Numbered from the stretch's first letter, positions 34,549-43,281 are shown. The stretch: DNA of 64,000 nucleotides from Streptomyces sp. CB02980 (GCF_014451325.2 NZ_JACSCH020000015.1:162264-226263); one strand, 5' to 3'. Numbers and translations are program-made. The notes: generated from the letters alone by a model not told the origin.

Positions 34549-35142
34549 ATGACACCTGAGATGTCCGAAAAGACCGTGCTGCGCAGCCGACTTCTGGCCG
34601 CCCGCGCCGCGCTGAGCACCGACTCCCTGGCCCGCACGGCCGAATCCCTCGCCCGCTGGGGACTGGAACTCGCCGAACTCGCGCAGGCGTCCACCGTCGC
34701 CGCCTATGTGTCCGTGGGCCGCGAGCCGGGCACGCGCGCGTTGCTCGACGCGCTCCACGCGCGCGGGGTGCGGGTCCTGCTCCCCGTGCTGCTCCCCGAC
34801 AACGACCTGGACTGGGCGGCGTACGAGGGCCCGGAGGGGCTCGCGAAGGCCGGCCGGGGTCTGCTCGAACCGGTCGGGCCCCGACTGGGCCCCGAGGCCG
34901 TGTGCGCCGCCGACGCCGTCCTGCTGCCGGGCCTCGCGGTCGACGGGCGGGGGATGCGGCTCGGCCGGGGCGGCGGCTCGTACGACCGGGTGCTCGCCCG
35001 GCTCACGCGCGCGGGTGCCGATCCGGCCCTCGTGGTGCTCCTCTACGCGGACGAGGTGGTCGCGCGGGTCCCGGAGGAACCGCACGACCACCCCGTGCAC
35101 GCGGTGGTGACCCCGGAGGGAGTCACCCGCTTCCGGCCCTGA
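34549..35142 (+). CDS. 5-formyltetrahydrofolate cyclo-ligase
   Basis: The 197-residue protein matches the 5-FTHF cyclo-ligase family: an N-terminal K-x-x-L-R-S-R-L-L-A-A-R, the P-x-L-x-x-D-x-D-L-x-W segment, V-L-L-P-G-L-A-V-D and the nucleotide loop R-L-G-R-G-G-G-S-Y-D-R (residues 142-152). It returns 5-formyl-THF to the folate pool using ATP. ATG 34549 follows GGGG 6 nt away; TTG 34525 is an alternative. Its TGA abuts the stop of the convergent acylase gene within the 12-bp palindrome CCCTGATCAGGG. Confidence 0.92.
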   Translation: MTPEMSEKTVLRSRLLAARAALSTDSLARTAESLARWGLELAELAQASTVAAYVSVGREPGTRALLDALHARGVRVLLPVLLPDNDLDWAAYEGPEGLAKAGRGLLEPVGPRLGPEAVCAADAVLLPGLAVDGRGMRLGRGGGSYDRVLARLTRAGADPALVVLLYADEVVARVPEEPHDHPVHAVVTPEGVTRFRP

Positions 35143-37917
35143 TCAGGGCTTCAGCTTCAGCGTGTCCTTCGTCGCCGCGTCCACGGCCGCCTTGCCGTAG
35201 GCCCAGTCGTACAGGTCGCCCTTCGCCCACGCGTCCGTCTGGTCGGTGTAGTGGGAGTTGAAGGCGTGACCGGAGGCGCCGGTGAGGTTGATCCACCGGG
35301 ACCTGTCCCAGTCGCCGACGTTGACGACCATCCGCATCGACGGCACCCAGATGACCTCGTAGCCGCCGGCCGCGTTCCAGCCGGTGGCGTCGACGGCCGC
35401 CTCGCCGCCGCCCAGGTTCCAGGGGCCGCGGTTGAGGAGCTGCTGCACCACGCCGGGGCCCGCGGTGCCGAGGGTCTGGTTCTTCAGGGTCAGCTGGTGC
35501 AGCCGGCCCCAGCTCCAGGTGGAGACGTCCTTGCCGAGCTTGGCGGTCAGCTCCCAGCGCGCGTCCTTCATGGCGCGGGCGAGCAGCTGGTCACGGGTCT
35601 CGGTGGCCTGGTCGGTGCGGTTGCCCGGGGTGACCCACCACTCGCTCTTCTCCTGCTTGAGGAGTGGGCGGACCACCTCGTACCAGCGGTCGCCGCCGTC
35701 CGGCTGAGCCGAGTCGGGGTCGCGCTGGCCGCATTCCCGTACGAGCTTGTTCTGCTCGTCGACCGGGCCGGTGGCGTCGGCCGGGCGCACGTTGATGCAG
35801 TCGCCCTCGGGGCGGAGCTCCTTGGGCAGCTTGTTGCCGAAGGACAGCTTGAGGACGTTGCGCCAGACCGCGTTGAAGTAGGCGGCGGCGGCCGAGTCGG
35901 GCTCCTGGGTGTAGTCCCAGCCCTCGAGCAGCTTCTGCGCCTCGCGGACGTACGGGTCCGAGATGTCGATCTTCAGCAGGAGCGGGTTCAGGAGGGTCGC
36001 GATCTCGCTGCGGTTGTCCGTCTGCATGGTCCGCATGTCGTCCGGCGAGATCTTTCCGCCGTCCTTGATCTTCGACTCGATCAGGTCGTTGATCCGCTGG
36101 CTGCGCGAGCCGTAGCCCCAGTCCTTGGTGAGCAGGTCGGGGTAGTTCTCGGCGTCGATCACGGCCTGGTTGGCGGTGACGATGTAGCCGCGCTTCGGGT
36201 TGTACTCGTAGGGCAGCTGCTCGAAGGGGATGTACCCCTTCCACCGGTACGAGGAGTCCCAGCCGGGTGCGGGCAGGGTGCCGTCGCCCTTGGTGCGCTG
36301 CGGGATCTTGCCCGGGGACTGGTAGCCGATGTGGCCCTCGGTGTCGGCGTAGATCAGGTTCTGCGAGGGGACCTCGAAGTTCTTGGCGGCGGCCCGGAAC
36401 TGGTCGAAGTCCTTGGCGCGGTCGAGGGCGAAGATCGCGTCCATCGACTTGCCCGGCTGGAGGGCGGTCCACTGGAGGGAGACGCCGTAGCCGGTGCCGC
36501 GGTCGGGGGCGGCGTTGCCCACGGGGGCCTTCTGGCCGACCTTCTCCAGGTCGGTGGAGCGGTCGGAGACGAGCGGGCCACGGTCGGTGGAGCGGACGGT
36601 GATCGTCCGGTCCTCGCCGCCGGCGACCTTGATGATCTCGTCGCGGACCGTGAAGGGCTTGACCTTGCCGTCGACGAGGTAGCCGTCGGGGCCGATCTTC
36701 TCCAGGTAGAGGTCGGTGACGTCGGCGCCCAGGTTGGTGAGACCCCAGGCGATCTTGTCATTGTGTCCGATGATCACACCGGGCATGCCGGAGAAGGTGT
36801 AGCCGGAGACGTCGTAACGGCAGGTCGCCGAGACCGAGCGGCAGTGCAGGCCCATCTGGTACCAGAGGGACGGCAGCTGGGGCGCGAGGTGCGGGTCGTT
36901 GGCGAGCAGCGGCTTGCCGGAGGTCGTGTACTGCCCGGAGACGACCCAGGAGTTCGAGCCGATGCCGTTGCCGTTGGGGCCGAGGAGGGCGGGCACGCCG
37001 TCCAGGACCTCCGAGAGCGCGCCGAGCTGGGACTGCGCACCGGAGCCGGAGGAGTCGGAGGAACCGGAGGAGGAGCCGGAGCCGCTGCCGGGAACGCTGC
37101 CCGGGGTCTCGCCGGTGCTCAGGCCGTCGTCGCCGTCGCCCGCCGTGCCCTTCGGGTCGAACTTCCCGGTGGACTCGTCCACCGCGCCGCGGTCGACGAT
37201 CGGCTGGTGGAGCGCGTACGGGTAGTCCGGGTACAGCTGCTTGATCTGGCTCGCGCTCATCCGGCTCGTCATCAGCGAGCGGTCGATCTCGTCCTGCATG
37301 TTGCCGCGCAGGTCCCAGGCCATCGCCTTGAGCCAGGCCACCGAGTCGACCGGCGTCCACGGCTCGATCGCGTAGTCGTTGGTGAGGGCCAGGGCCGCGT
37401 ACTCGACGGAGACGTCGGCGGGGTCCCGGTCCTTCAGATAGGCGTTGACGCCCTCCGCGTACGCCTGGAGGTACTTCTTCGTCTCCGGCGACAGGACCTT
37501 GTCGTACTCCTGCTGCGCGACCCGGCGCCAGCCGAGCGTGCGCAGGAAGGAGTCCGTCTCGACCTGGCTGTCGCCGAACATCTCGGAGAGCCGGCCCGCG
37601 GTCACATGCCGCCGGACGTCCATCTCGTAGAAGCGGTCCTGCGCCTGGACGTAGCCCTGGGCGCGGAAGAGGTCCGTCTCGTTGTCGGCGTAGATCTGCG
37701 GGACGCCGTTCGCGTCGCGCTTCACCTCTACCTCGCCGGACAGACTGTCGAGCCGGATCTCGCCCGTGGTCTGCGGGAACGAGGCCCGGACGGTGCTCAC
37801 ACCCCAGAACCCGCCGTATCCGACGCCCGCGACCAGAGCGAGGACCAGGACGAGGAGGATCAGGCGGGCGCGCCGCCCTTTCTTCTTGGCGGGAGGCGCG
37901 GTCGTGTTGGAGGGCAT
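35143..37917 (-). CDS. Penicillin acylase family protein (membrane-anchored N-terminal nucleophile hydrolase)
   Basis: The 924-residue precursor has a basic N-terminus and one membrane anchor (about residues 17-38), an alpha-chain region with R-x-A-x-G-Y-V-Q-A-Q-D-R-F, a Gly/Ser-rich spacer (near residues 270-300) and the beta-chain start G-S-N-S-W-V-V, where the Ser after Gly is the self-processing nucleophile. Members cleave amides such as acyl-homoserine lactones or beta-lactam side chains; the substrate is unknown here. ATG 37917 follows AAGGA. It stands alone, convergent with the folate gene. Confidence 0.9.
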   Translation of the reverse strand: MPSNTTAPPAKKKGRRARLILLVLVLALVAGVGYGGFWGVSTVRASFPQTTGEIRLDSLSGEVEVKRDANGVPQIYADNETDLFRAQGYVQAQDRFYEMDVRRHVTAGRLSEMFGDSQVETDSFLRTLGWRRVAQQEYDKVLSPETKKYLQAYAEGVNAYLKDRDPADVSVEYAALALTNDYAIEPWTPVDSVAWLKAMAWDLRGNMQDEIDRSLMTSRMSASQIKQLYPDYPYALHQPIVDRGAVDESTGKFDPKGTAGDGDDGLSTGETPGSVPGSGSGSSSGSSDSSGSGAQSQLGALSEVLDGVPALLGPNGNGIGSNSWVVSGQYTTSGKPLLANDPHLAPQLPSLWYQMGLHCRSVSATCRYDVSGYTFSGMPGVIIGHNDKIAWGLTNLGADVTDLYLEKIGPDGYLVDGKVKPFTVRDEIIKVAGGEDRTITVRSTDRGPLVSDRSTDLEKVGQKAPVGNAAPDRGTGYGVSLQWTALQPGKSMDAIFALDRAKDFDQFRAAAKNFEVPSQNLIYADTEGHIGYQSPGKIPQRTKGDGTLPAPGWDSSYRWKGYIPFEQLPYEYNPKRGYIVTANQAVIDAENYPDLLTKDWGYGSRSQRINDLIESKIKDGGKISPDDMRTMQTDNRSEIATLLNPLLLKIDISDPYVREAQKLLEGWDYTQEPDSAAAAYFNAVWRNVLKLSFGNKLPKELRPEGDCINVRPADATGPVDEQNKLVRECGQRDPDSAQPDGGDRWYEVVRPLLKQEKSEWWVTPGNRTDQATETRDQLLARAMKDARWELTAKLGKDVSTWSWGRLHQLTLKNQTLGTAGPGVVQQLLNRGPWNLGGGEAAVDATGWNAAGGYEVIWVPSMRMVVNVGDWDRSRWINLTGASGHAFNSHYTDQTDAWAKGDLYDWAYGKAAVDAATKDTLKLKP

Positions 37918-38093
37918 CGCTGTCCTTCGAGGGGCAGGGTGGTCCTGGAGTACGGGAGCAACCTTAGGCGCAGCGCCTGGAGGGCCCGGACGCGGTGTCC
38001 GGAAGAGAACCGTACTGGCGAGCGAGGAGGTGCAAAGACGGCGTCAAGAAAACGTTAAAGATTAGGTAAGGTAACGAAGTGTCTGCCTCTGGA

Positions 38094-38136
38094 GGACCGA
38101 TCCAGCGGCACGCGACGGCCGCTGGAAGAACGGTCC
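38094..38136 (+). promoter_or_regulatory. Two-tier hairpin in the leader of the antiporter gene
   Basis: An 8-bp stem (38102-38109 with 38118-38125) is enclosed by GGACCG/CGGTCC (38094-38099 with 38131-38136), 29-71 nt before the likely start codon. It could be a structured 5' leader or an operator; I do not recognise a known riboswitch. The rest of the 247-bp gap from 37918 holds an AT-richer stretch at 38045-38080 likely to carry promoters. Confidence 0.45.
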
Positions 38137-38164
38137 AGCTGCATGTGAGGGGAAGGAACGGCCA

Positions 38165-39727
38165 CTGACTGTCCACGAGCTCAACGAACTCCTGCTCATC
38201 AGCTCCCTCGTGCTGCTGATCGCGGTCGCGGCCGTACGGATCTCGTCCCGGAGCGGGCTCCCCAGCCTGCTGCTCTATCTCGGCATCGGCATCGCCATCG
38301 GCCAGGACGGCATCGGCAACGTCGCCTTCGACAACGCGGAGCTGACGCAGGTCATCGGCTACGCCGCCCTCGTCGTGATCCTCGCCGAGGGTGGCCTCGG
38401 CACGAAGTGGAAGGAGATCAAGCCGGCGCTGCCCGCCGCGGTCGTCCTCTCCACCGTCGGCGTCGCGGTGAGCGTGGGCATCACGGCCGCCGCCGCCCAC
38501 TACCTCGTGGGCCTCGACTGGCGACAGGCCCTGATCATCGGCGCCGTCGTCTCCTCGACCGACGCCGCCGCGGTCTTCTCCGTGCTGCGCAAGGTCCCCC
38601 TGCCGTCACGGGTCACTGGTGTCCTGGAGGCCGAGTCCGGCTTCAACGACGCCCCCGTCGTCATCCTCGTCGTCGCCTTCTCCACGGCGGGACCGGTCGA
38701 CGACTGGTACGTCCTCGTCGGCACGATCGCCCTCGAACTCGCCATCGGCGTCGCCGTGGGTCTCGCCGTCGGCTTCCTCGGCGCGTACGGGCTGCGGCAC
38801 GTCGCCCTGCCCGCCTCCGGCCTCTACCCGATCGCCGTCATGGCCATCGCCGTCGTCGCGTACGCCGCCGGCGCCATGGCCCACGGCTCCGGCTTCCTCG
38901 CCGTCTACCTGGCCTCGATGGTCCTCGGCAACGCCAAGCTGCCGCACGCGCCCGCGAACCGGGGCTTCGCCGAGGGACTCGGCTGGATCGCCCAGATCGG
39001 CATGTTCGTCCTGCTCGGGCTGCTCGTCACCCCGCACGAGCTCGTCCACGACTTCTGGCCCGCCGTCGTCATCGGCCTGGTCCTGACCGTGGTCGCCCGG
39101 CCCATGGAAGTCCTGGTCAGCCTGCTGCCCTTCCGCATCCCCTGGCAGGAACAGGCGCTGATGTCCTGGGCCGGCCTGCGCGGAGCCGTCCCCATCATCC
39201 TGGCCACCATCCCGATGGTGTCGGACATCGAGGGCAGCGAGCGGATCTTCAACATCGTCTTCGTGCTCGTCGTCGTCTACACCCTCGTCCAGGGCCCGAC
39301 CCTGCCCTGGCTGGCGAAGGCCCTCAAGCTCGGCGACTCCGGGGAGGCGGCCGACCTCGGCGTCGAGTCCGCGCCCCTGGAGCGGCTGCGCGGCCATCTG
39401 CTCTCCGTCGCCATCCCGGAGCACTCCCGGATGCACGGGGTCGAGGTCGCCGAGCTGCGACTGCCCGCCGGATCGGCCGTCACCCTCGTCGTACGGGAGG
39501 AGACGAGCTTCGTCCCGGGGCCCGCGACCGTCCTGCGGCGCGGCGACGAACTCCTCGTCGTCGCGACCGACCCGGTACGCGACGCCACGGAACGACGGCT
39601 GCGCGCGGTCGGCCAGGGCGGCAAGCTCGCCGGCTGGCTGGGCACGGGGGGCGCCACGGCGGTCAGCGAGCCGCACGGCACCGAGATGCGCTTCCACCGC
39701 CATGACCAGAAACGAACATCCGGTTAA
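38165..39727 (+). CDS. Potassium/proton (cation) antiporter, NhaP2/CPA1-like
   Basis: The 520-residue protein has about twelve membrane helices with the CPA signatures I-G-x-x-x-S-S-T-D-A-A-A-V-F, E-S-G-F-N-D-A-P and W-A-G-L-R-G-A-V-P-I, followed by a C-terminal RCK-C/TrkA-C-like domain (about 410-500). This is the layout of NhaP2/CvrA K+/H+ antiporters. No ATG, GTG or TTG lies before the first helix. CTG 38165, 6 nt after AAGGAA, gives the expected N-terminus (T-V-H-E-L-N-E-L-L-L), whereas GTG 38210 would cut into helix 1. A hairpin follows the stop. Confidence 0.85.
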   Translation: MTVHELNELLLISSLVLLIAVAAVRISSRSGLPSLLLYLGIGIAIGQDGIGNVAFDNAELTQVIGYAALVVILAEGGLGTKWKEIKPALPAAVVLSTVGVAVSVGITAAAAHYLVGLDWRQALIIGAVVSSTDAAAVFSVLRKVPLPSRVTGVLEAESGFNDAPVVILVVAFSTAGPVDDWYVLVGTIALELAIGVAVGLAVGFLGAYGLRHVALPASGLYPIAVMAIAVVAYAAGAMAHGSGFLAVYLASMVLGNAKLPHAPANRGFAEGLGWIAQIGMFVLLGLLVTPHELVHDFWPAVVIGLVLTVVARPMEVLVSLLPFRIPWQEQALMSWAGLRGAVPIILATIPMVSDIEGSERIFNIVFVLVVVYTLVQGPTLPWLAKALKLGDSGEAADLGVESAPLERLRGHLLSVAIPEHSRMHGVEVAELRLPAGSAVTLVVREETSFVPGPATVLRRGDELLVVATDPVRDATERRLRAVGQGGKLAGWLGTGGATAVSEPHGTEMRFHRHDQKRTSG

Positions 39728-39746
39728 TCCGAGGCATTAATTCAAG

Positions 39747-39784
39747 GGCAGGAGCGTTTTCCCAGGCAGGAAGACGCTCCTCCC
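39747..39784 (+). terminator. Terminator after the antiporter gene
   Basis: A stem of about 10 bp (39751-39760 with 39771-39780, one G-T pair) extends outward with partial pairing. It lies 24 nt after the stop. The remaining gap to 39978 holds a 6-bp hairpin at 39816-39832 and no convincing gene. Confidence 0.7.
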
Positions 39785-39978
39785 TGTACCATGAAGGCAC
39801 ACCTGATCGAACCAACTCTGCCTGACGCAGAGCTGGCGCGACCGTATGGCGGCCGTGGCGCCCCTCCGCAGTGGGGCCGGCCCGGTATCTACCGCAGTAA
39901 CGCGCATGAGGACAGCTCTCGGCGACACCCGCACCACCGTGCCGGGGCGCGCTACCAGGCGGCAGAAAGGCCAGGACC

Positions 39979-41250
39979 GTGGCGTCCACGGTCATCTCGG
40001 ACAAGCGGCCCGGCTACGGGCAGCTTCTGCGCACACCCGGTGCGTTGTCCTTCCTGCTCCCCGGCTTCGCCGCCCGGCAGCCCTTCGCGATGCTGACCAT
40101 CGGCATCGTCCTGCTCGTCCAGCACACCACCGGCTCCTTCGGCAGCGCCGGCGCGGTCGCCGCCGTCACCGGCGTCTCGATGGCGCTGTTCGCACCGCAG
40201 AGCGGCAAGCTCGCCGACCGCTTCGGCCAGCGCGCCGTCCTGCTCCCGGGCGTCCTCGTCCACACCGCGTCCGTCATCCTGCTCGTGGTGCTCGCCCTGA
40301 GCGGCGCCCCGCTGTGGGTCCTGTTCCTGGCCGCCGTGCCCGCCGGCGCCTCCGTGCCCCAGGTCGGGCCGATGGTCCGGGCCCGCTGGGCCGCCAAGCT
40401 GGACGGCACCCCGCTGATGCCGACGGCCGCGGCCTTCGAGTCCGTCACCGACGAGTTCACCTTCGTCGTCGGCCCCGTCCTCGCGACCGCCCTGTGCACC
40501 GGCGTCCACCCGGCCGCCGGTCTGATCGCCGAGGCCGCCCTCACCCTCTTCGGCGGGCTCTTCTTCGCCGCTCAGCGCGCCACCCAGCCCGCGTTCGGCA
40601 TCTCCGCGGCCGGCTCCTCCGAGCCGCGCCGCTCGGCGCTCTCCATCCCCGGCGTCCGTGTCCTCGTCGTCGCCTTCCTCGGCATCGGCTCCGTCTTCGG
40701 CGGCATGCAGGTCTCCCTCACCGCCTTCTCCGAGGAGATCGGCAACCCCGGCGCCAACGGTCTGCTGTACGGGATCTTCGCCGCCGGCAACATGCTCGCG
40801 GGCATCGCCATGGGCGCCGTCGCCTGGAAGGTCGGCCCCCGCCGCCGCCTGATCCTCGGCTACGCCGGCCTCACCGTGGCCGCGTCGCTGCTGTGGACCA
40901 CGCACTCGGTGCTGCTCCTCGGCGCCCTCGGTCTGGTCGTGGGTCTGTGCATCGCCCCGGCCCTGATCACCGGCTACACCATCGTCGAGACCCTGATCCC
41001 GGCGTCCGCCCGTACCGAGGCCTTCACCTGGCTCACCGGCGCCGTCGCGCTCGGCCAGGCCGCGGCCGTCACGGTCGCCGGCCGCCTCGCCGACGCCCAC
41101 GGCGCGAGCACCGGATTCCTGGTGCCGATGGTGGGCACGGCGCTCGCTCTGGCCACGCTCCTCGCCCTGCGGTCGCGCCTCAAGCCGCGCGAGACGAGCC
41201 GCGTCGCGGCGCGTGGTATCGGTCACCGCGTGCCGGTGGCGGTGGACTGA
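39979..41250 (+). CDS. MFS permease
   Basis: The 423-residue protein has twelve membrane helices and the MFS loop G-K-L-A-D-R-F-G-Q-R (motif A, near residue 76). No ligand-specific features let me name a substrate; drug or metabolite efflux is a default guess. GTG 39979 follows GAAAGG and gives a short hydrophilic N-terminus before the first helix. It is a stand-alone gene between the antiporter and a CIRCE-controlled gene. Confidence 0.85.
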   Translation: MASTVISDKRPGYGQLLRTPGALSFLLPGFAARQPFAMLTIGIVLLVQHTTGSFGSAGAVAAVTGVSMALFAPQSGKLADRFGQRAVLLPGVLVHTASVILLVVLALSGAPLWVLFLAAVPAGASVPQVGPMVRARWAAKLDGTPLMPTAAAFESVTDEFTFVVGPVLATALCTGVHPAAGLIAEAALTLFGGLFFAAQRATQPAFGISAAGSSEPRRSALSIPGVRVLVVAFLGIGSVFGGMQVSLTAFSEEIGNPGANGLLYGIFAAGNMLAGIAMGAVAWKVGPRRRLILGYAGLTVAASLLWTTHSVLLLGALGLVVGLCIAPALITGYTIVETLIPASARTEAFTWLTGAVALGQAAAVTVAGRLADAHGASTGFLVPMVGTALALATLLALRSRLKPRETSRVAARGIGHRVPVAVD

Positions 41251-41280
41251 ACCCGCGGAATACGTCAGTATGGATTGTCG

Positions 41281-41307
41281 TTAGCACTCGATGAGTGTGA
41301 GTGCCAG
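41281..41307 (+). promoter_or_regulatory. CIRCE-like element (HrcA operator)
   Basis: TTAGCACTC-N9-GAGTGCCAG matches the CIRCE consensus TTAGCACTC-N9-GAGTGCTAA at 16 of 18 positions, with the left arm perfect. It sits 12 nt before the FmdB-like start and its right end runs into the ribosome binding site, as in groES leaders. Confidence 0.75.
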
Positions 41308-41318
41308 GAGGAAGACAA

Positions 41319-41651
41319 GTGCCGACCTACCAGTACCAGTGCACCGAGTGCGGCGAAGGCCTCGAGGCGGTGCAGAAGTTCACCGATGACGCGCTGACCG
41401 AGTGCCCCCAGTGCAAGGGCCGCCTGAAGAAGGTGTTCTCGGCCGTCGGCATCGTCTTCAAGGGATCCGGCTTCTACCGGAACGACAGCCGCGGCTCGTC
41501 GTCCAGCAGCTCGCCGGCCGCGTCGAAGTCCTCGACCCCGTCGTCGTCCTCGTCCTCGACGTCGGACGCGAAGCCGGCCGCGTCGACCTCTTCGTCGTCC
41601 GCCTCCGCCTCCTCGACGTCCTCGTCGAGCACCGGAAGCTCGGCCGCCTGA
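41319..41651 (+). CDS. FmdB-family zinc-ribbon protein with Ser-rich tail
   Basis: The 110-residue protein starts with the FmdB-type zinc ribbon: Y-Q-Y-Q-C-T-E-C-G (Cys 8, 11) and C-P-Q-C (Cys 29, 32), then a G-I-V-F-K-G-S-G-F-Y block. The last 60 residues are Ser/Ala/Thr-rich and disordered. The biochemical role of the family is unknown. GTG 41319 lies 7 nt after AGGAGG. A CIRCE-like operator directly upstream implies heat-shock control by HrcA. A long stem-loop ends the gene. Confidence 0.85.
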   Translation: MPTYQYQCTECGEGLEAVQKFTDDALTECPQCKGRLKKVFSAVGIVFKGSGFYRNDSRGSSSSSSPAASKSSTPSSSSSSTSDAKPAASTSSSSASASSTSSSSTGSSAA

Positions 41652-41694
41652 CCCCTGCGCGAGCCTGATTTCAGGACGCAGTCCGTACGTTCTT

Positions 41695-41732
41695 CGCCGA
41701 GGGCCCCGTCGTTCGCGACGGGGTCCTCGGCG
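41695..41732 (+). terminator. Terminator after the FmdB-like gene
   Basis: A 17-bp stem (41695-41711 with 41716-41732, one G-T pair) capped by TTCG, the strongest hairpin in the window, ends just before the next promoter. Confidence 0.88.
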
Positions 41733-41749
41733 TTCCCCGGTGCCCCGCA

Positions 41750-41755
41750 TAGGGT
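41750..41755 (+). promoter_or_regulatory. -10 box (TAGGGT) for the leaderless MTA phosphorylase gene
   Basis: TAGGGT ends exactly 7 nt before ATG 41763. It lies 17 bp beyond the terminator, leaving room for an independent promoter. Confidence 0.6.
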
Positions 41756-41762
41756 GATCGCC

Positions 41763-42608
41763 ATGGCGAACCAAGGCGCGTACGCGGACATCGGCGTGAT
41801 CGGCGGCTCCGGCTTCTACTCCTTCCTGGAGGACGTCACGGAGGTGTCCGTCGACACCCCGTACGGCAGCCCCAGCGACTCCGTCCTCCTCGGCGAGATC
41901 GCCGGCCGGCAGGTCGCCTTCCTCCCCCGCCACGGCCGCGGCCACAGCGTCCCGCCGCACCGCATCAACTACCGCGCCAACCTCTGGGCCCTGCGCTCCG
42001 TGGGCGTCCGGCAGATCCTCGGGCCCTGCGCCGTCGGCGGACTCCGCGAGGAGTACGGGCCGGGCACGCTCGTCGTCCCGGACCAGCTCGTCGACCGCAC
42101 GAAGGCCCGTGCGCAGACCTACTTCGACGGGGAGCGGCGGGCCGACGGGGCCGTGCCGCGCGTCGTCCATGTGACCTTCGCCGACCCGTACTGCCCGGAC
42201 GGGCGGCGGGTCGCGGTCAAGGCCGCCCGGGGGCGGGGCTGGGACCCGGTCGACGGCGGCACGATGGTCGTGATCGAAGGACCCCGTTTCTCCACCCGGG
42301 CGGAGTCCCGGTGGCACGCGGCGGCCGGCTGGTCGGTCGTCGGCATGACCGGCCACCCCGAGGCCGTCCTCGCCCGTGAGCTGGGCCTCTGCTACACCTC
42401 GCTGGCGCTCGTCACCGACCTGGACGCGGGCGCCGAGACCGGCGAGGGCGTCTCCCACACCGAGGTGCTGCGGGTGTTCGGCGAGAACGTGGGACGGCTG
42501 CGGGAGGTGCTGTTCGACGCGGTGGGCGCGCTGCCCGCGACGATGGACCGGGACTGCCTGTGCACGCATGCGCACGACGGCTGGGACCTGGGGATCGAGC
42601 TGCCGTAA
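41763..42608 (+). CDS. mtnP: S-methyl-5'-thioadenosine phosphorylase (purine phosphorylase family)
   Basis: The 281-residue enzyme has the MTAP/PNP-family blocks G-V-I-G-G-S-G-F-Y (residues 11-19), F-L-P-R-H-G-R-G-H (near 60), N-Y-R-A-N-L-W-A-L, I-E-G-P-R-F-S-T-R-A-E-S (near 177) and M-T-G-H-P-E-A. It phosphorolyses methylthioadenosine in methionine salvage, though 6-oxopurine specificity cannot be excluded in this subgroup. ATG 41763 has a -10 box 7 nt upstream and no ribosome site. Confidence 0.88.
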   Translation: MANQGAYADIGVIGGSGFYSFLEDVTEVSVDTPYGSPSDSVLLGEIAGRQVAFLPRHGRGHSVPPHRINYRANLWALRSVGVRQILGPCAVGGLREEYGPGTLVVPDQLVDRTKARAQTYFDGERRADGAVPRVVHVTFADPYCPDGRRVAVKAARGRGWDPVDGGTMVVIEGPRFSTRAESRWHAAAGWSVVGMTGHPEAVLARELGLCYTSLALVTDLDAGAETGEGVSHTEVLRVFGENVGRLREVLFDAVGALPATMDRDCLCTHAHDGWDLGIELP

Positions 42609-42732
42609 ACCCCCTGGGAGGATGAGGGAGTTGTCCACAGGCGGTGGGTGATCCCCAGGCCGGAGCGGGAAATCGGCGCGGATCGGAGAGTGGGAGCCGA
42701 TCCCATTCCCGACCAGGACGGCGGCGCCCACG

Positions 42733-43281
42733 ATGACGCACACCTTCCCCTCCCCTTTCCCCTCCCCTGTTCCGGCGCCGTGCGTGGTGCCGCCCTTCGA
42801 GCCCCTGCGGGTGCGGGGCGCCCGGCTCCGGCTGCGCAGGGCGCTGCGACGGGGGCGCTGGGCCCCCGCGGTGCTCCTGGCCCTGGTGGCGGCGGCCCTC
42901 GCCGTCGCGAGCGGCGGGCCGCCACCGGTAGGCGCGGCGGCGCCTCCGCCGGGCGACCGGATCGCCCCCACCGCGGCGCGCGCCCGGCCGTCCGTCGCCG
43001 TCCGGCTGGTGTCCGCTCCGGTACGGATCGCCGACGCCGCGACCGTACGGCTGCTGCGCCCCGGTGACCGGGTCGACGTGATCGCCGCGCCCAACTCGCC
43101 GCTCGGCGGGGAGGGTGAGGCCCGGGTCGTCGCGACGGGCGCCCGAGTGGCCGAAGTTCCGCACCCGGGTGAGACTCGTTCGGACGGAGGGGCGCTCGTC
43201 GTCCTGTCGGTGCCACGGTCGACGGCCGCCGCGCTGGCAGGCGCCGGTGTCACGTCCCAACTGGCGGTGACAGTGTGCTGA
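42733..43281 (+). CDS. SAF/CpaB(RcpC)-domain membrane protein
   Basis: The 182-residue protein has a Pro-rich start, one membrane segment (about 43-60) after Arg-rich sequence, and an external domain with V-x-L-L-R-P-G-D-R-V-D-V-I-A-A-P and A-L-V-V-L-S-V-P-R-S-T-A-A-A-L-A-G-A, the pattern of the C-terminal region of CpaB/RcpC pilus proteins. No other pilus genes are nearby, so the role is unknown. The ribosome site at the ATG is weak (AGGACGG). MscL follows 114 nt downstream. Confidence 0.72.
   Translation: MTHTFPSPFPSPVPAPCVVPPFEPLRVRGARLRLRRALRRGRWAPAVLLALVAAALAVASGGPPPVGAAAPPPGDRIAPTAARARPSVAVRLVSAPVRIADAATVRLLRPGDRVDVIAAPNSPLGGEGEARVVATGARVAEVPHPGETRSDGGALVVLSVPRSTAAALAGAGVTSQLAVTVC

Noticed and set aside
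35251..38058. A 935-codon open frame opposite the penicillin-acylase gene
   Set aside because: Same reason: a low-complexity antisense shadow of a well-supported gene.
38071..38087. TTAGGTAAGGTAACGAA as a DmdR/IdeR iron box before the antiporter
   Set aside because: Only the left half resembles TTAGGTTAGGCTAACCTAA; the right half does not match, and an iron link to a K+/H+ antiporter is not expected.
38094..38136. Leader hairpin as a ydaO (c-di-AMP) riboswitch
   Set aside because: I could not find the conserved ydaO core sequences, and the structured part is too short. Reported only as a hairpin.
39791..40096. Short plus-strand frame starting M-K-A-H-L-I-E-P before the MFS gene
   Set aside because: It has no ribosome site, runs 118 bp into the MFS gene in another frame and turns Pro/Arg-rich like a shadow. 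I kept only the hairpin it contains.
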